A stretch of DNA of 64,000 nucleotides from Vibrio campbellii CAIM 519 = NBRC 15631 = ATCC 25920 (GCF_002163755.1 NZ_CP015865.1:10480-74479); one strand, 5' to 3'; counted from the first letter of the stretch, positions 16,410 to 25,300 are shown. Numbers and translations are program-made. Notes: a model not told the origin generated them from the letters alone.

Positions 16410-17486
16410 CTAGTAATCAGGGTTATCACTAATCTCAGATAAGGTATCGATTTTATCTAGGAGCGAGTCAACCTCACTTTGATGGCCATTATTAATTTCT
16501 GGTTCTCGGTTTAAGTGTCGCTTAGAGAGACTTTCTTCTACCTTCAGAGCATGCTGCTCTTTGCCGATATAGCGGTAAGCAATGGCCAACGCTTCAAGCT
16601 CGGCCTCTGTCAGCTTTATCTTGTCTTGTAGGCGTTTTAGCTCTAGCTCTCGAATTGTTTTTAACGCATCGTGTTGGTTTAGCTCTTCTATCGTGCCAAG
16701 TTTTATCCAGCGGAACAGGAACTTGATACCGGTGATAGTTCGACCTTTTTTAATGACCTCAAAACCCTTCTCCCCATTTTCTCCTTCCAAGAACAGCAGT
16801 TCTTTTCTGATTTGAGGGTGTTCAGTAAGCTCTTTGATGCTCTCTCGAATACAGCGTTTCATGAACACACTGTTATTTTTGAATGAGCTTTTGTCTTTCT
16901 TGAGTTTGCCAGCCTCATCGAGTAGCCCAAAGACCCCTTTTAACTCATCAAGCTTCTGTTGATGCATTTCAAAGCCTTTGTCTTTAAATCGGCTGAGCAA
17001 TTCATAGAGGCGTTTTGAATACTCTTTTTTTACATCAAAGAAATTGCGAGTGTTAATGAGTGCAAAGCCCTGGTTGTACTCGATGTACTCAGATTTGAGC
17101 ATGTCATTAGGCACCATAGTCAAGGTGCCATTTTTGTATGCGATGTGTTTGAAAAGCGGACGGTAATCGAATTCAATATCCCCTTTGCCAGTCTCTATTT
17201 TTATACCGATTTTTCGGCTCGCAAGACGATTGGCTACTGGACTTAAATTACTCCCGATATGTTTAGACTCTACACCTAACCACTCAGATAGCTGATGTGA
17301 CGTGAACTCATAATGAGGGGTACTGCGCTCCCAGTCGTTCGCTTTCATGTGTGCGATCATCAATGCAAACATATCCGCTTCTCGAGCAGAGAGATCCTGG
17401 CGACTAAATACCAGTTGATGACCTTTCTTTATATGTTTCGGTAAGTTATCACTTACGACTGGGTAAAAGTACTCTTCATCACTCAT
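16410..17486 (-). CDS. Replication initiator, Rep_3 family
   Basis: The 358-residue protein has two winged-helix domains typical of Rep_3 initiators (RepA/RepE/Pi type). WH1 covers roughly residues 25-150 (SRQDLSAREADMFALMIAHM, TSHQLSEWLGV) and WH2 roughly 155-270 (YSKRLYELLSRFKDKG, LDELKGVFGLLDE, KRCIRESIKELTEH). A charged C-terminal helix follows. It would bind the iterons immediately downstream of its gene to open the origin, and the two iteron copies in its promoter to repress itself. It is too short to be the Vibrio chromosome 2 initiator RctB. This is the main replicon of the window. Confidence 0.88.
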   Translation of the reverse strand: MSDEEYFYPVVSDNLPKHIKKGHQLVFSRQDLSAREADMFALMIAHMKANDWERSTPHYEFTSHQLSEWLGVESKHIGSNLSPVANRLASRKIGIKIETGKGDIEFDYRPLFKHIAYKNGTLTMVPNDMLKSEYIEYNQGFALINTRNFFDVKKEYSKRLYELLSRFKDKGFEMHQQKLDELKGVFGLLDEAGKLKKDKSSFKNNSVFMKRCIRESIKELTEHPQIRKELLFLEGENGEKGFEVIKKGRTITGIKFLFRWIKLGTIEELNQHDALKTIRELELKRLQDKIKLTEAELEALAIAYRYIGKEQHALKVEESLSKRHLNREPEINNGHQSEVDSLLDKIDTLSEISDNPDY

Positions 17487-17508
17487 ACCGCGTTTCCTTT
17501 AAGTAACA

Positions 17509-17570
17509 TAATCTAGGTAATTATGACATATTTTAGGTGTAGTTAAAGTCTGATCACCTAAATGTTGTCA
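17509..17570 (-). promoter_or_regulatory. rep autoregulatory operator (inverted iterons)
   Basis: Upstream of rep, one iteron in direct orientation (17524-17539) and one inverted (17555-17570) flank a 15-bp gap, forming an operator for dimeric initiator. A further TCTAGGTA half-copy lies at about 17512. This is the usual arrangement for Rep autorepression. Confidence 0.7.
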
Positions 17571-18420
17571 TTTATGCGATATGTAATTGATATGATCATC
17601 ATATTTAAAGATCAACACCCCGATCGGATAGTCCTTTTCAAGCCTGTAGCACGCTCAAATCTCGTTATACCTTCTTGCGTTTGAATTTTTAGAAGGATTG
17701 CTAACGAGAAGTTTAAAGCTGAGGAACTTACTCTCTCTGTCGTTGCAGATGAAAAACGCCAGCGACGTGAAATAAGTGGGAGGGAATCAAGCTTGCTTGG
17801 TTACAAAAAGAGTAAGTGACAACGTGGTATCGTCTACGGGGGACGTGATTGATCAATGGTGTGGTATGAACAATCAATAAACAGGTTTTATGGTGATACG
17901 CCTGTCTGTTAGGTTGGTTAAGTCGTTACACAAACCAGAACAGGAAAAGGGAGAGAGTAACGCCTCGACCTGCAGCGGTGTGGCGAGCCGTATGACTAGG
18001 CCCAGCCCTAAATAATCTGTCACAGAAAGTGCGCACCTGATAAAACATCACGAAGAAAAACCAACATACTATTTATCTTTGATGGAAAGCAGGGTTGATG
18101 TTAACGCTTTAACATCAACCCTGCCCCGTCATAGACCCTTTGTGCGCGAAAAATACGGTCGTTAATGTCACTCACCCTACACCGCTATTCGTCGTGATGT
18201 TCTGTAATCGATTGTTTACCCCTTACCTTCGACTAAAAATTTTCAGCACTGCGCGAATTTAACAGCGGAGCCTTGCCCCCCTACCCCCATCTAAACTGGA
18301 TTACTTTTGAGACGATAAACAACGCAGTTACATTTTCATTATGGGTCGCACGCAAGCTATTTGCTTACTCTTTAATTGTTTTGATGAGTTCGTATTCTGT
18401 CGGAGTAAGGATGGAGCACA
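17571..18420. other. Stretch between rep and the ATPase module
   Basis: About 850 bp with no secure gene. A frame at about 17697-17819 encodes a protein-like tail (EKRQRREISGRESSLLGYKK) but lacks a credible start codon, so it is not called. A perfect hairpin lies at 18089-18124. The stretch may contain leader or origin-associated functions. Confidence 0.4.
18089..18124. repeat. Perfect 16-bp inverted repeat
   Basis: Arms GCAGGGTTGATGTTAA and TTAACATCAACCCTGC separated by 4 nt. There is no T-run on either side, so it is not a typical intrinsic terminator. It could be a protein-binding site, a single-strand origin or a structured RNA end. The flanking GTGCGC words occur near both sides (18033 and 18142). 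Confidence 0.6.
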
Positions 18421-18588
18421 ATGCGATTTTTGAAACTAAGAACCGATCACAATCGAGTACGCCGAGACGGTACGCGCTACGTAACTCCGCTTATTGTGGA
18501 CTCACCGCGTCGCTTTGCGCCGAGCCGTGATCGTAAAGAAACCAGCTTGCGTCGGAAAAAAATGTCAATTAATCACAGGCGCGCATGA
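18421..18588 (+). CDS. Small basic protein (55 aa)
   Basis: An ATG with GGAG 4 bp upstream opens a 55-residue, strongly basic frame (starts MRFLKLRTDHNRVRRDGTRY and ends in an arginine/lysine-rich tail). Net charge suggests nucleic-acid binding. Its 3' end overlaps the start of the ATPase gene in another frame, which points to translational coupling. It is not a recognised family. The competing frame at 18273-18530 has less protein-like composition. Confidence 0.55.
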   Translation: MRFLKLRTDHNRVRRDGTRYVTPLIVDSPRRFAPSRDRKETSLRRKKMSINHRRA

Positions 18589-19144
18589 TTCGGGGAAGAG
18601 CCGTTGGCTCACGCGCCTGAAAGATAATCGACACGAAATCTGGGGAAAAAAACCGCAGCCTGTTTTGCTTGAGGGGCTGATGCCACTCTCAAGTTGGGTG
18701 GAAGTGAAAGGGATAGACAAGTGGTACCAAGAGAGGCAAGAAGAGGGGGTAATTTACACTCCATGGAGCAGGCTCAACTTACAGCTCAAGGCCGACCTAT
18801 TGGCTGACTATTTAATGGAAACCCAATCCTTACTCTTTATCGACGATGCGCACAAGTTAACAGGGCGCAAAGCACAAATCGCACGTAAGTGCCTGATGTC
18901 TGCCAAGCTGTGGCTGATGACGTGCAGCGAAGAAGGACGCCTTCCCCCTTCTATTCGTCCGATTGTCGAACGGCGCGAACCCCAGCGTATCAACTTAGAA
19001 AGTGACGTGAGTTACGACACGACCAAAGCGCTGGTTTGGTTTATGGTTGCGCTATGCGTGGTTGCTGGCGCTTGGGAAGCGGGCGCTGTGATTGGCGGAT
19101 TACAAATGCTTGGTAGCGGACGGAGGTCGACGCGTGCAGATTAA
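18527..19144 (+). CDS. Small P-loop ATPase with C-terminal membrane segment
   Basis: I suggest the GTG at 18527 (MIVKKPACVGKK...), giving 205 residues; a TTG at 18494 is the alternative. The Walker A motif GAHDSGKS lies near residue 20, the Walker B LLFIDDAH near residue 106, and a final hydrophobic helix (ALVWFMVALCVVAGAWEAGAVI) near 170-192 anchors it in the membrane. This is a compact AAA-like ATPase; the membrane anchor recalls Zot-like proteins, but the resemblance is weak. It overlaps the upstream basic gene and, by 11 bp, the downstream secreted-protein gene, so the four genes form one operon. Role unknown. Confidence 0.65.
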   Translation: MIVKKPACVGKKCQLITGAHDSGKSRWLTRLKDNRHEIWGKKPQPVLLEGLMPLSSWVEVKGIDKWYQERQEEGVIYTPWSRLNLQLKADLLADYLMETQSLLFIDDAHKLTGRKAQIARKCLMSAKLWLMTCSEEGRLPPSIRPIVERREPQRINLESDVSYDTTKALVWFMVALCVVAGAWEAGAVIGGLQMLGSGRRSTRAD

Positions 19145-19883
19145 GTATCACCTTTTAATGCTGTGTCCCCTGCTCTACTCAGCGGCTTATGCCAATGATT
19201 GGGGCATTGCGACACCATGGGATGAACCCACAGCACAACCTCCAGAGATAAAGCCATTCGAATTGCCAACATTGAAGGGGGATGCACCCCACTACAACAC
19301 CCCTACTCCTGCGTTAAAACCTGCACCTAAGATTGACCCAGATGCTATCTTTCAGACCGTACTCAACTGTTACCCAGAAAAGAGCAAATTCAAACTCGAC
19401 TTAAACCTGGTAGCAGGAATGCGGACCAACTTAGATGAATACAACAGCGATGATTGGCCGGAGATCTCAGAACACTATGTCGGGATAGTGGGAAAAATGC
19501 CGCTCTACTCTACTACAGAGCAATCTCGCGAGAGGCAATGGGAATATCAGCGTCGAACTGCTACTGCCACATCAGTCGCCTCCTTCACCCAAGCATTGGC
19601 TGACAGAAACTACGCTTATCGATTGATGGGACTCTACCTATCACTTGAAGCTCGTTCACAGCAGCGGGTCGCCCAAGGTGTGGCGAACGTGAATGAACAA
19701 GTAGCTTTACTTGAAAAGGTCGCCAGTTCGCATCGAGACGTTTTAGCCCATGAAGCGAAAATCGTAGAGCACCGATTGGCTTTAGTTGCGCTGTGTGAGA
19801 GTTCCTACAGCGACAGCGTGAATCTGTATTTGCAAAAGCTGGCCTATCTCCCACCTCATGCAAAGCCGAAGGTTGCTCAATGA
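19134..19883 (+). CDS. Secreted/periplasmic protein of the ATPase module
   Basis: A GTG start at 19134 has CGGAGG 8 bp upstream and yields 249 residues with a clear signal peptide: a short basic start, a hydrophobic core (YHLLMLCPLLYSAAYA) and a cleavage-like AYA-ND. The longer open frame from 19092 lacks a ribosome site. After a proline-rich segment the mature protein is mostly helical and alanine/glutamate-rich, with coiled-coil potential near 150-225. It overlaps the ATPase gene before it and shares ATGA with the hydrolase gene after it. It may be the envelope partner of the membrane ATPase. Family not recognised. Confidence 0.65.
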   Translation: MQIKYHLLMLCPLLYSAAYANDWGIATPWDEPTAQPPEIKPFELPTLKGDAPHYNTPTPALKPAPKIDPDAIFQTVLNCYPEKSKFKLDLNLVAGMRTNLDEYNSDDWPEISEHYVGIVGKMPLYSTTEQSRERQWEYQRRTATATSVASFTQALADRNYAYRLMGLYLSLEARSQQRVAQGVANVNEQVALLEKVASSHRDVLAHEAKIVEHRLALVALCESSYSDSVNLYLQKLAYLPPHAKPKVAQ

Positions 19884-20397
19884 AGTGGCTAAACCATGGA
19901 CTGATTGCAGGCGCCATTTGTGCAGTTGTCTCCCCTCCTAATGTGCCTATTTGTGTTGCCGGCGCGACGGCACCCGACTGGATGGAGTTTGTGGCTAAAG
20001 GGCTAGGACGCAACATTAAACATCGCGGACCAACGCACATCTTTACCCACTGGTTGATCGTCGCCCTAGTCTTTACTTTGGTTTGGGATTACCAAGGTAT
20101 TGGGATGGCCTTTGCCTGGGGAGGCGTCAGCCACATACTCACCGACGCAATGACCGTATCGGGGGGGCCTTTTTCCCCTACAGTGACAGACGCTTTCATT
20201 TATTTGGTGGGCGGTTTAGAACCGGTGACCCGGTGGAATACGCCATCTCTGCTGGCGTAGTGATAGTTTGTATTGGCCTTTCTCATATTACAGGGGGACA
20301 GGGCTTTGCACCGTTCTTTTACGATTGGGCTGGCATGTATGAGCAAGGTTTAATTGACGCTTTAGAGTGGAAGACCAACCGATTCAGGTTGATTTAA
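19880..20397 (+). pseudogene. Membrane-bound metal-dependent hydrolase (YdjM-like), frameshifted
   Basis: The first part reads MKWLNHGLIAGAICAVVSPP with the HRGPTHIFTHWL metal-binding motif (residues ~54-65) and GGVSHILTDAMT near residue 85, typical of small inner-membrane YdjM-like hydrolases. At the T5 run 20170-20174 the frame shifts. Adding one T continues as PFFPYSDRRFHLFGGRFRTG and runs to NRFRLI at 20397, restoring a 172-residue protein of normal family length. Without it the protein ends at 20260 with an unrelated tail. It may be a real mutation, programmed slippage or a sequencing error. Its 3' portion is repeated at 23086 and 25007. The ATG overlaps the preceding stop (ATGA). Confidence 0.75.
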
Positions 20398-20569
20398 ACG
20401 TTCGGATTCTGTCAATGCTCAGGCTGGGCATTGACAAGTTTAGGAGACGCAGTTTCCTTGTGTGGATGTGGCGGCTCTAACAAGGTTCTGTCCCAAAGTG
20501 CGTTACAGTTCGAAATTCGAATTTAGATAGTCAAGACTTTTAGACATACAAAATTCTAATCTTTGTTAT

Positions 20570-21178
20570 TCAGATAGAGTGCTCCAACACCGGCAACAAT
20601 GATATAAGCGTTATCGCTGCTAGGCTGATATTGAACAGGCGTTGTTTTAGTACAGTATCGAGATAAATTCGGATTTTTTCACCAAACCAGACCCAAACTA
20701 TATTCGCCAACAACCCGAATGTCGTAAACACGACGGTAATCAATGCCACAGAGAACCAATAGCTAGAGGGAAGGCTATAGCTTGTGACCAAAGCAAGTGA
20801 TGCCATCCAAGCCTTCATATTTCCCAGTTGAAATAACGTAGCCTGAGTCATACTGATTGGCTTGTTCTTTGTGGATTTGCCCGACAAAGGGTTGGTACAC
20901 AACAGCTTTATCATTAACCAGAGCATGTAAGCTACACCGACGTATTTTATTGATAGATACCAGTTTGGATGAGTCTGAAAAGCGACACCGACACCACACG
21001 CACAAAGTAGGATTAATCCAATAACACCAATACGGATACCAATCAGGTGTCGCCATGATTCTCGGACACCAAATTGTGCCCCTGAGTTGGCGAGCAATAA
21101 GTTATTTGGTCCCGGTGTTATAGCCGTTACAAACGCGAATAAACTCATGGCTGGCAATAAGTCCCATAATGTCGTCAT
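20570..21178 (-). CDS. LysE/RhtB-family amino acid exporter
   Basis: I use the ATG at 21178 (MTTLWDLLPAMSLFAFVTAI); the upstream MRGKE start is less likely. The 202-residue protein has six hydrophobic helices and the LysE signature TPGPNNLLLANSGAQFGVRE near residues 21-40, a region conserved in RhtB/LeuE/YahN-type exporters. It would export amino acids or a related metabolite by proton antiport. It diverges from a MocR regulator at 21340 across about 160 bp, so it is very probably under that regulator's control. Normal full length. Confidence 0.92.
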   Translation of the reverse strand: MTTLWDLLPAMSLFAFVTAITPGPNNLLLANSGAQFGVRESWRHLIGIRIGVIGLILLCACGVGVAFQTHPNWYLSIKYVGVAYMLWLMIKLLCTNPLSGKSTKNKPISMTQATLFQLGNMKAWMASLALVTSYSLPSSYWFSVALITVVFTTFGLLANIVWVWFGEKIRIYLDTVLKQRLFNISLAAITLISLLPVLEHSI

Positions 21179-21339
21179 TTCCTTTCCTCTCAAATAAGTG
21201 TGAACGAGTTGAGAATAAAGGGGGAAAATGAGAAAGATCTACAGTTAATGCGTCATGGTGACAATTCTTTGATTTCATTTTCGTCAGGCCTTATTTATCC
21301 TGAATACCAGAATTAATTGCACCCCTTTGGAGAGAGACA

Positions 21340-22698
21340 ATGTTGGTCCCTGATATATCTGGTCGCTCCGGACCTAAGTTTATGGCACTGGCTGATGCGA
21401 TTGCTGAGGTGATAGAAAGTGGAGAACTCGAACCGGATACTAAATTACCCCCTCAGCGGATTTTATCTTATCGGTTGAGTGTGACGGTTGGAACGGTGAC
21501 AAGGGCTTATCAGGAGCTTGAGCGAAGGGGGTTAACGGAGCCAAAAGTAGGAAGCGGCACTTATGTTCGGAACAGAGAAACTGAACTGAACCACTTTTAT
21601 CATCCGGTATTGGAAGAAAAAGGCATTGACCTGGCGCGCTGCCGACCTTTGTTATTGTCACAACCTAAATTTCTTGCTAGCGCGTTGAAAGAGTTATCTC
21701 ACGAAGAAATTGCGCAGGCAGCGGTACTGGATTACTACTCCGCTGATGGCATTCATGGTCATAACGAGACTCTTCGACAATGGCTGATGACCAAATTCAA
21801 TATCAATGTTGATGCCCGGCGTTTAGTGTGGACACATGGAGGCCAGCACGGAATATCGTTGATTATTCAATCGCTAAGCCGTCCCAATGATACCATTCTT
21901 GCCGAAGGGCTGTGTTATCCGGAATTTATCTATGCATGTCAGCAATCCGAACGAAAGCTAGTGCCTGTAAAGGTCGATGAACATGGATTAGATCCAGAAG
22001 ATCTGGCTTTGCACTGTAAGAGACATCGGCCCAAACTACTTTACCTGACTCCGGGAATACAAAATCCGACTGGCGCCCAGTTGACGGATAGCCGAAGACT
22101 GAAAATTATTGAGATATGCCGTCGTTACAATGTGCTAATTATTGAGGACGATGTACTCTACTGCCCGCCGTCTCATCGAAAGAGCCCTTTAGTGGCTATC
22201 GCTCCAGACATTACCTTATACGTGGGTAGTTTTTCTAAGTACTTCGCGGGTGGATTGCGACTGGGATTTATCATGTTGCCATTATCCTTCAAGGATTTAT
22301 TACAACGTGCTCTAAGAGCCAGTTGTATGTATGTTAGCCCTTTGATCATCGATCTGGTATGTCGTTGGCTAAATAGTGGAGCTATGCAGGCAGTAGATGA
22401 AGAGATCGCCATGGAGCTCAGTGCTCGTCATCGGATCTGGAAGACAGTATTTCCCGAAATCCAGATCGGCGTTCCTGGCTACAATGTGTGGCTACCTTTG
22501 CCTGAGCCGTTAACAGGGTATCATTTTAACCAATCGTTGCTGAAACATGGGGTCAGAGTGAGAGAAGCGGAAATGTTTACTGTAGGTCGGTATCAAGTGC
22601 CGGCAGCAGTGAGGATATCACTGGCAGGTCCATTAAGCCGCCCACAATTACAATCAGCTCTAGATATCGTCAGAGACCAAATCACAAGGCTCACTTAA
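21340..22698 (+). CDS. MocR-type regulator (GntR HTH fused to aminotransferase fold)
   Basis: The 452-residue protein has an N-terminal GntR winged helix (residues ~10-75: AEVIESGELEPDTKLPPQRI, VTVGTVTRAYQELERRGLTE). It is fused to a type I PLP aminotransferase-like domain (~95-450), with TPGIQNPTGAQL and the PLP-lysine motif SFSKYFAGGLRLGF, lysine near residue 300. MocR proteins use PLP to sense amines or amino acids. The divergent LysE exporter is the likely target. The pair forms a self-contained cargo module between two repeat remnants of the hydrolase gene (20184-20495 and 22868-23395). Confidence 0.93.
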   Translation: MLVPDISGRSGPKFMALADAIAEVIESGELEPDTKLPPQRILSYRLSVTVGTVTRAYQELERRGLTEPKVGSGTYVRNRETELNHFYHPVLEEKGIDLARCRPLLLSQPKFLASALKELSHEEIAQAAVLDYYSADGIHGHNETLRQWLMTKFNINVDARRLVWTHGGQHGISLIIQSLSRPNDTILAEGLCYPEFIYACQQSERKLVPVKVDEHGLDPEDLALHCKRHRPKLLYLTPGIQNPTGAQLTDSRRLKIIEICRRYNVLIIEDDVLYCPPSHRKSPLVAIAPDITLYVGSFSKYFAGGLRLGFIMLPLSFKDLLQRALRASCMYVSPLIIDLVCRWLNSGAMQAVDEEIAMELSARHRIWKTVFPEIQIGVPGYNVWLPLPEPLTGYHFNQSLLKHGVRVREAEMFTVGRYQVPAAVRISLAGPLSRPQLQSALDIVRDQITRLT

Positions 22699-22867
22699 AC
22701 TTCATAGATCATATTGAATACTCACTACCTGACTAAGCACCAGTATTTAGTTGGATATAAGTAATGGCCTTAGTGGGTTAAAAGTATAGATATGCTTAAA
22801 TTGGGCGAACGCCTGAAAAGGCTATTTAGGCACTCTCTAGTTTTGAGTCAGTAGACTCTCGCTAAAT

Positions 22868-23395
22868 CACAATTGTCCAAAAGCTTCCCACAAGTTGGAT
22901 AACAGCCCGCTATCCAATTTACTAGTGATGCTATAAAAGACTATTTCTCTTCTAGAACCTTAGCGATAGCTGAATCCAATTTTTCTTGCATTTCTTTAAG
23001 CAAGTGCTCGCACTCGTAAGAGAATTTCGGCCCTTCACGCGTTTGAGTACAACCATGCCTTTGCTATCGAATTGGGCGAGGGGAGTTACAGACGCTTTCA
23101 TTTATTTGGTGGGCGGTTTAGAACCGGTGACCCAGTGGAATACGCAATCTCTGCTGGCGTAGTGATAGTCTGTATTGGCCTTTCTCATATTACAGGCGGA
23201 CAAGGCTTTGCGCCGTTCTTTTACGATTGGGCTGGCATGTATGAGCAAGGTTTAATTGACGCCTTAGAGTGGGAGACCAACCGATTTAGGTTGATTTAAA
23301 TGACCTGCAGAATGTCATTATTCAGGCTGAATATTGACAAGTTTACGAGGAGTAGCTTCCTCCTGCGGATGTGGTGGTTCTGACAAGCTACTGCC
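22868..23395. repeat. Chimeric parB-3'/hydrolase-3' repeat, copy A
   Basis: The left part (22868-23085) matches the parB 3' end and its downstream palindrome (27650-27866) with many substitutions. The right part (23086-23299) matches the last ~70 codons of the hydrolase gene, and its flank (to about 23395) matches sequence after 20397. The junction falls at a short AGTKA word present in both parents. Both gene pieces are non-functional fragments. Confidence 0.8.
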
Positions 23396-23744
23396 CCGTT
23401 ATTTGTTTCGCCAAAAAGTCGACAATCACAGTCGAGTCGTTTTTATCCTAATAGAACTAATCTGACAAACAAAACTTACAAAGAACTTAAACGAGTACCA
23501 GAGTGTAATGCTTAGTGTTAAACAAATATGTGATTTTAGGACAAAAAACGCGCTGGAAGCATTGTAAGCTTACAAGGTGATTGCCTTGTAAAGTATCGAC
23601 AATCTTCGCTAAGAGCGCATGAGGGGCACTGGTGGCTGTGTTGATAGCTAAATCGTTAGCTGAACATGATAGGAATAATAAATACCTTTAATCTGTCTGC
23701 TTAAAAACTTATATTTGTTTTAATTTTATAAATGGGGCTTATCT
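23396..23744. other. Non-coding stretch upstream of the Sel1 gene
   Basis: No gene is seen. The first ~20 bp (CCCGTTATTTGTTTCGCCAA) resemble, inverted, the 2669-2695 sequence, another case of recurrent junction words. The last ~60 bp are AT-rich and probably hold the promoter of the Sel1-repeat gene. Confidence 0.4.
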
Positions 23745-24857
23745 ATGAGAAGAGTTATCACACTCACTTTGCTCTTGTTTTCATCGTTTGCACAGTCGGC
23801 AGACTTTGATAAAGGTTTTGATGCTTACAATCAAGGAGATTTTAAGACGGCCTACAGTGAGTGGTTTCCTTTGGCTGAGCAGGGAGAAGCGAACGCTCAA
23901 TTTAATCTTGCTTTGATGTATTTATATGGTCAAGGTATAACACAAGATGATAAACAAGCGGTTTATTGGTATCGCAAAGCCGCTGAGCAAGGAGATGCGA
24001 TTGCTCAACGCAACCTTGGGGTGATGTATTCACATGGTCGAGGCGTTGCTCAAGATGATAAACAAGCGTTTTATTGGTTTCACAAAGCGGCTGAACAAGG
24101 GCTTCCGAAGGCTCAATATATTCTTGGGTTGATGTACTTAAATGGTCAAGGCGTGATTCAAGATGATAATCAAGCGATTTATTGGTTTCGAAAAGCCGCT
24201 GGGCAGGGGGGCGTAATGTCTCAATACTATCTTGGGTTTATTTACTTTAATGGTCAAGGTGTAACTCAAGATGATAAACAAGCGGTTTATTGGTATCGCA
24301 AAGCGGCTGAACAGGGGCTTGCGAGAGCTCAATCTAATCTTGGGGTGATGTATTCACATGGTCGAGGCGTTGCTCAAGATGAAAAACAAGCGGTTTATTG
24401 GCTTCACAAAGCCGCTGAGCAAGGAGATGCGATTGCTCAACATAACCTTGGATTCATGAATCAAAATGGTCAAGATGATAAACAAGCGGTTTATTGGTAT
24501 CGCAAAGCGGCTGAACAGGGGCTTGCGAGAGCTCAATCTAATCTTGGGTTCATGTACTTACATGGTCAAGGTTTGATTCAAGATGATAAACAAGCGGTTT
24601 ATTGGTTTCGCAAAGCCGCCAAACAAGGGTTTGCGATAGCTCAACACAACCTTGGCTTGGTGTATTTAAATGGTAAAGGTGTTACTCAAGATAACGCGCA
24701 AGCGTATATGTGGCTATCTTTAGCTAGACATAATGGATATAAGAATACCAAAGAAAACTTTAATACCTTAAATAAATTAATGACACCTAGTGATATTATC
24801 GAAGCTCAAGAAGCGTTTAAGGTATGCTTGGAATCTAATTATAAAAAATGTGGCTAA
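23745..24857 (+). CDS. Secreted Sel1-repeat (SLR/TPR-like) protein
   Basis: The 370-residue protein starts with a signal peptide (MRRVITLTLLLFSSFAQSAD). About eight Sel1-like repeats follow, of the pattern A-Q-x-N-L-G-x-M-Y-x-x-G-x-G-V-x-Q-D-D-K-Q-A-x-x-W-Y-R-K-A-A-E-Q-G, each about 36 residues. One unit near residue 238 is internally shortened (FMNQNGQDDK). The DNA repeats are so similar that expansion or contraction by recombination is likely. It ends with a unique cysteine-containing tail (VCLESNYKKCG). Sel1 proteins act as envelope scaffolds or host-interaction factors. It is alone between two chimeric parB/hydrolase repeats. Confidence 0.92.
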   Translation: MRRVITLTLLLFSSFAQSADFDKGFDAYNQGDFKTAYSEWFPLAEQGEANAQFNLALMYLYGQGITQDDKQAVYWYRKAAEQGDAIAQRNLGVMYSHGRGVAQDDKQAFYWFHKAAEQGLPKAQYILGLMYLNGQGVIQDDNQAIYWFRKAAGQGGVMSQYYLGFIYFNGQGVTQDDKQAVYWYRKAAEQGLARAQSNLGVMYSHGRGVAQDEKQAVYWLHKAAEQGDAIAQHNLGFMNQNGQDDKQAVYWYRKAAEQGLARAQSNLGFMYLHGQGLIQDDKQAVYWFRKAAKQGFAIAQHNLGLVYLNGKGVTQDNAQAYMWLSLARHNGYKNTKENFNTLNKLMTPSDIIEAQEAFKVCLESNYKKCG

Positions 24858-24898
24858 CATGATTGATGGATTCAACCGATGTGTTACTCAACGTAACT

Positions 24899-25300
24899 TA
24901 TCTTGCATTTCTTTAAACAAGTGCTCGCACTAGTAAGAGAAATTACGGCCCTTCACGCGTTTGCGTACAACCATGCCTTTGCTATCGAACTGGGCGAGGG
25001 GAGTGACAGTTTATTTCATTTATTTGGTGGGCGGTGACCCAGTGGAATACGCAATCTCTGCTGGCGTAGTGATTGTTTGTATTATCCTTTCTCATATCAC
25101 GGGCGGACAAGGCTTTGCTCCGTTTTTTACGATTGGGCTGGCATGTATGAGCAAGGCTTAATTGACGCCTTAGAGTGGAAAGCCAACCGATTTAGGTTGA
25201 TTTAAACGTTTGGATTCTGTCAATGCTCAGGCTGGGCATTGACAAGTTTAGGAGACGCAGTTTCCTTCTTTGGATGTGGCGGCTCTAACAAGGTTCTGTC
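24899..25300. repeat. Chimeric parB-3'/hydrolase-3' repeat, copy B
   Basis: 24899-25006 matches the parB 3' coding end. 25007-25205 matches the hydrolase 3' end but lacks a short piece (GTTTAGAACC) present in the other copies and has further indels. 25206-25300 matches the flank after 20397, ending TAACAAGGTTCTGTCC. The junction is at GAGTGACAG, where parB and hydrolase share AGTGA. Non-functional. Confidence 0.8.

Noticed and set aside
16410..17486. Rep as the Vibrio chromosome 2 initiator RctB
   Set aside because: RctB is about 650 residues with four domains; this protein is 358 residues with the two-winged-helix Rep_3 layout.
18273..18530. 85-residue open frame overlapping the small basic gene
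   Set aside because: Poor protein-like composition. The 55-residue frame starting at 18421 has a good ribosome site, and both cannot reasonably be real.
23950..24700. CRISPR-like regularly spaced repeats
   Set aside because: The ~108-bp periodicity is entirely within one open reading frame and encodes Sel1 repeats; there are no short identical direct repeats with unique spacers.
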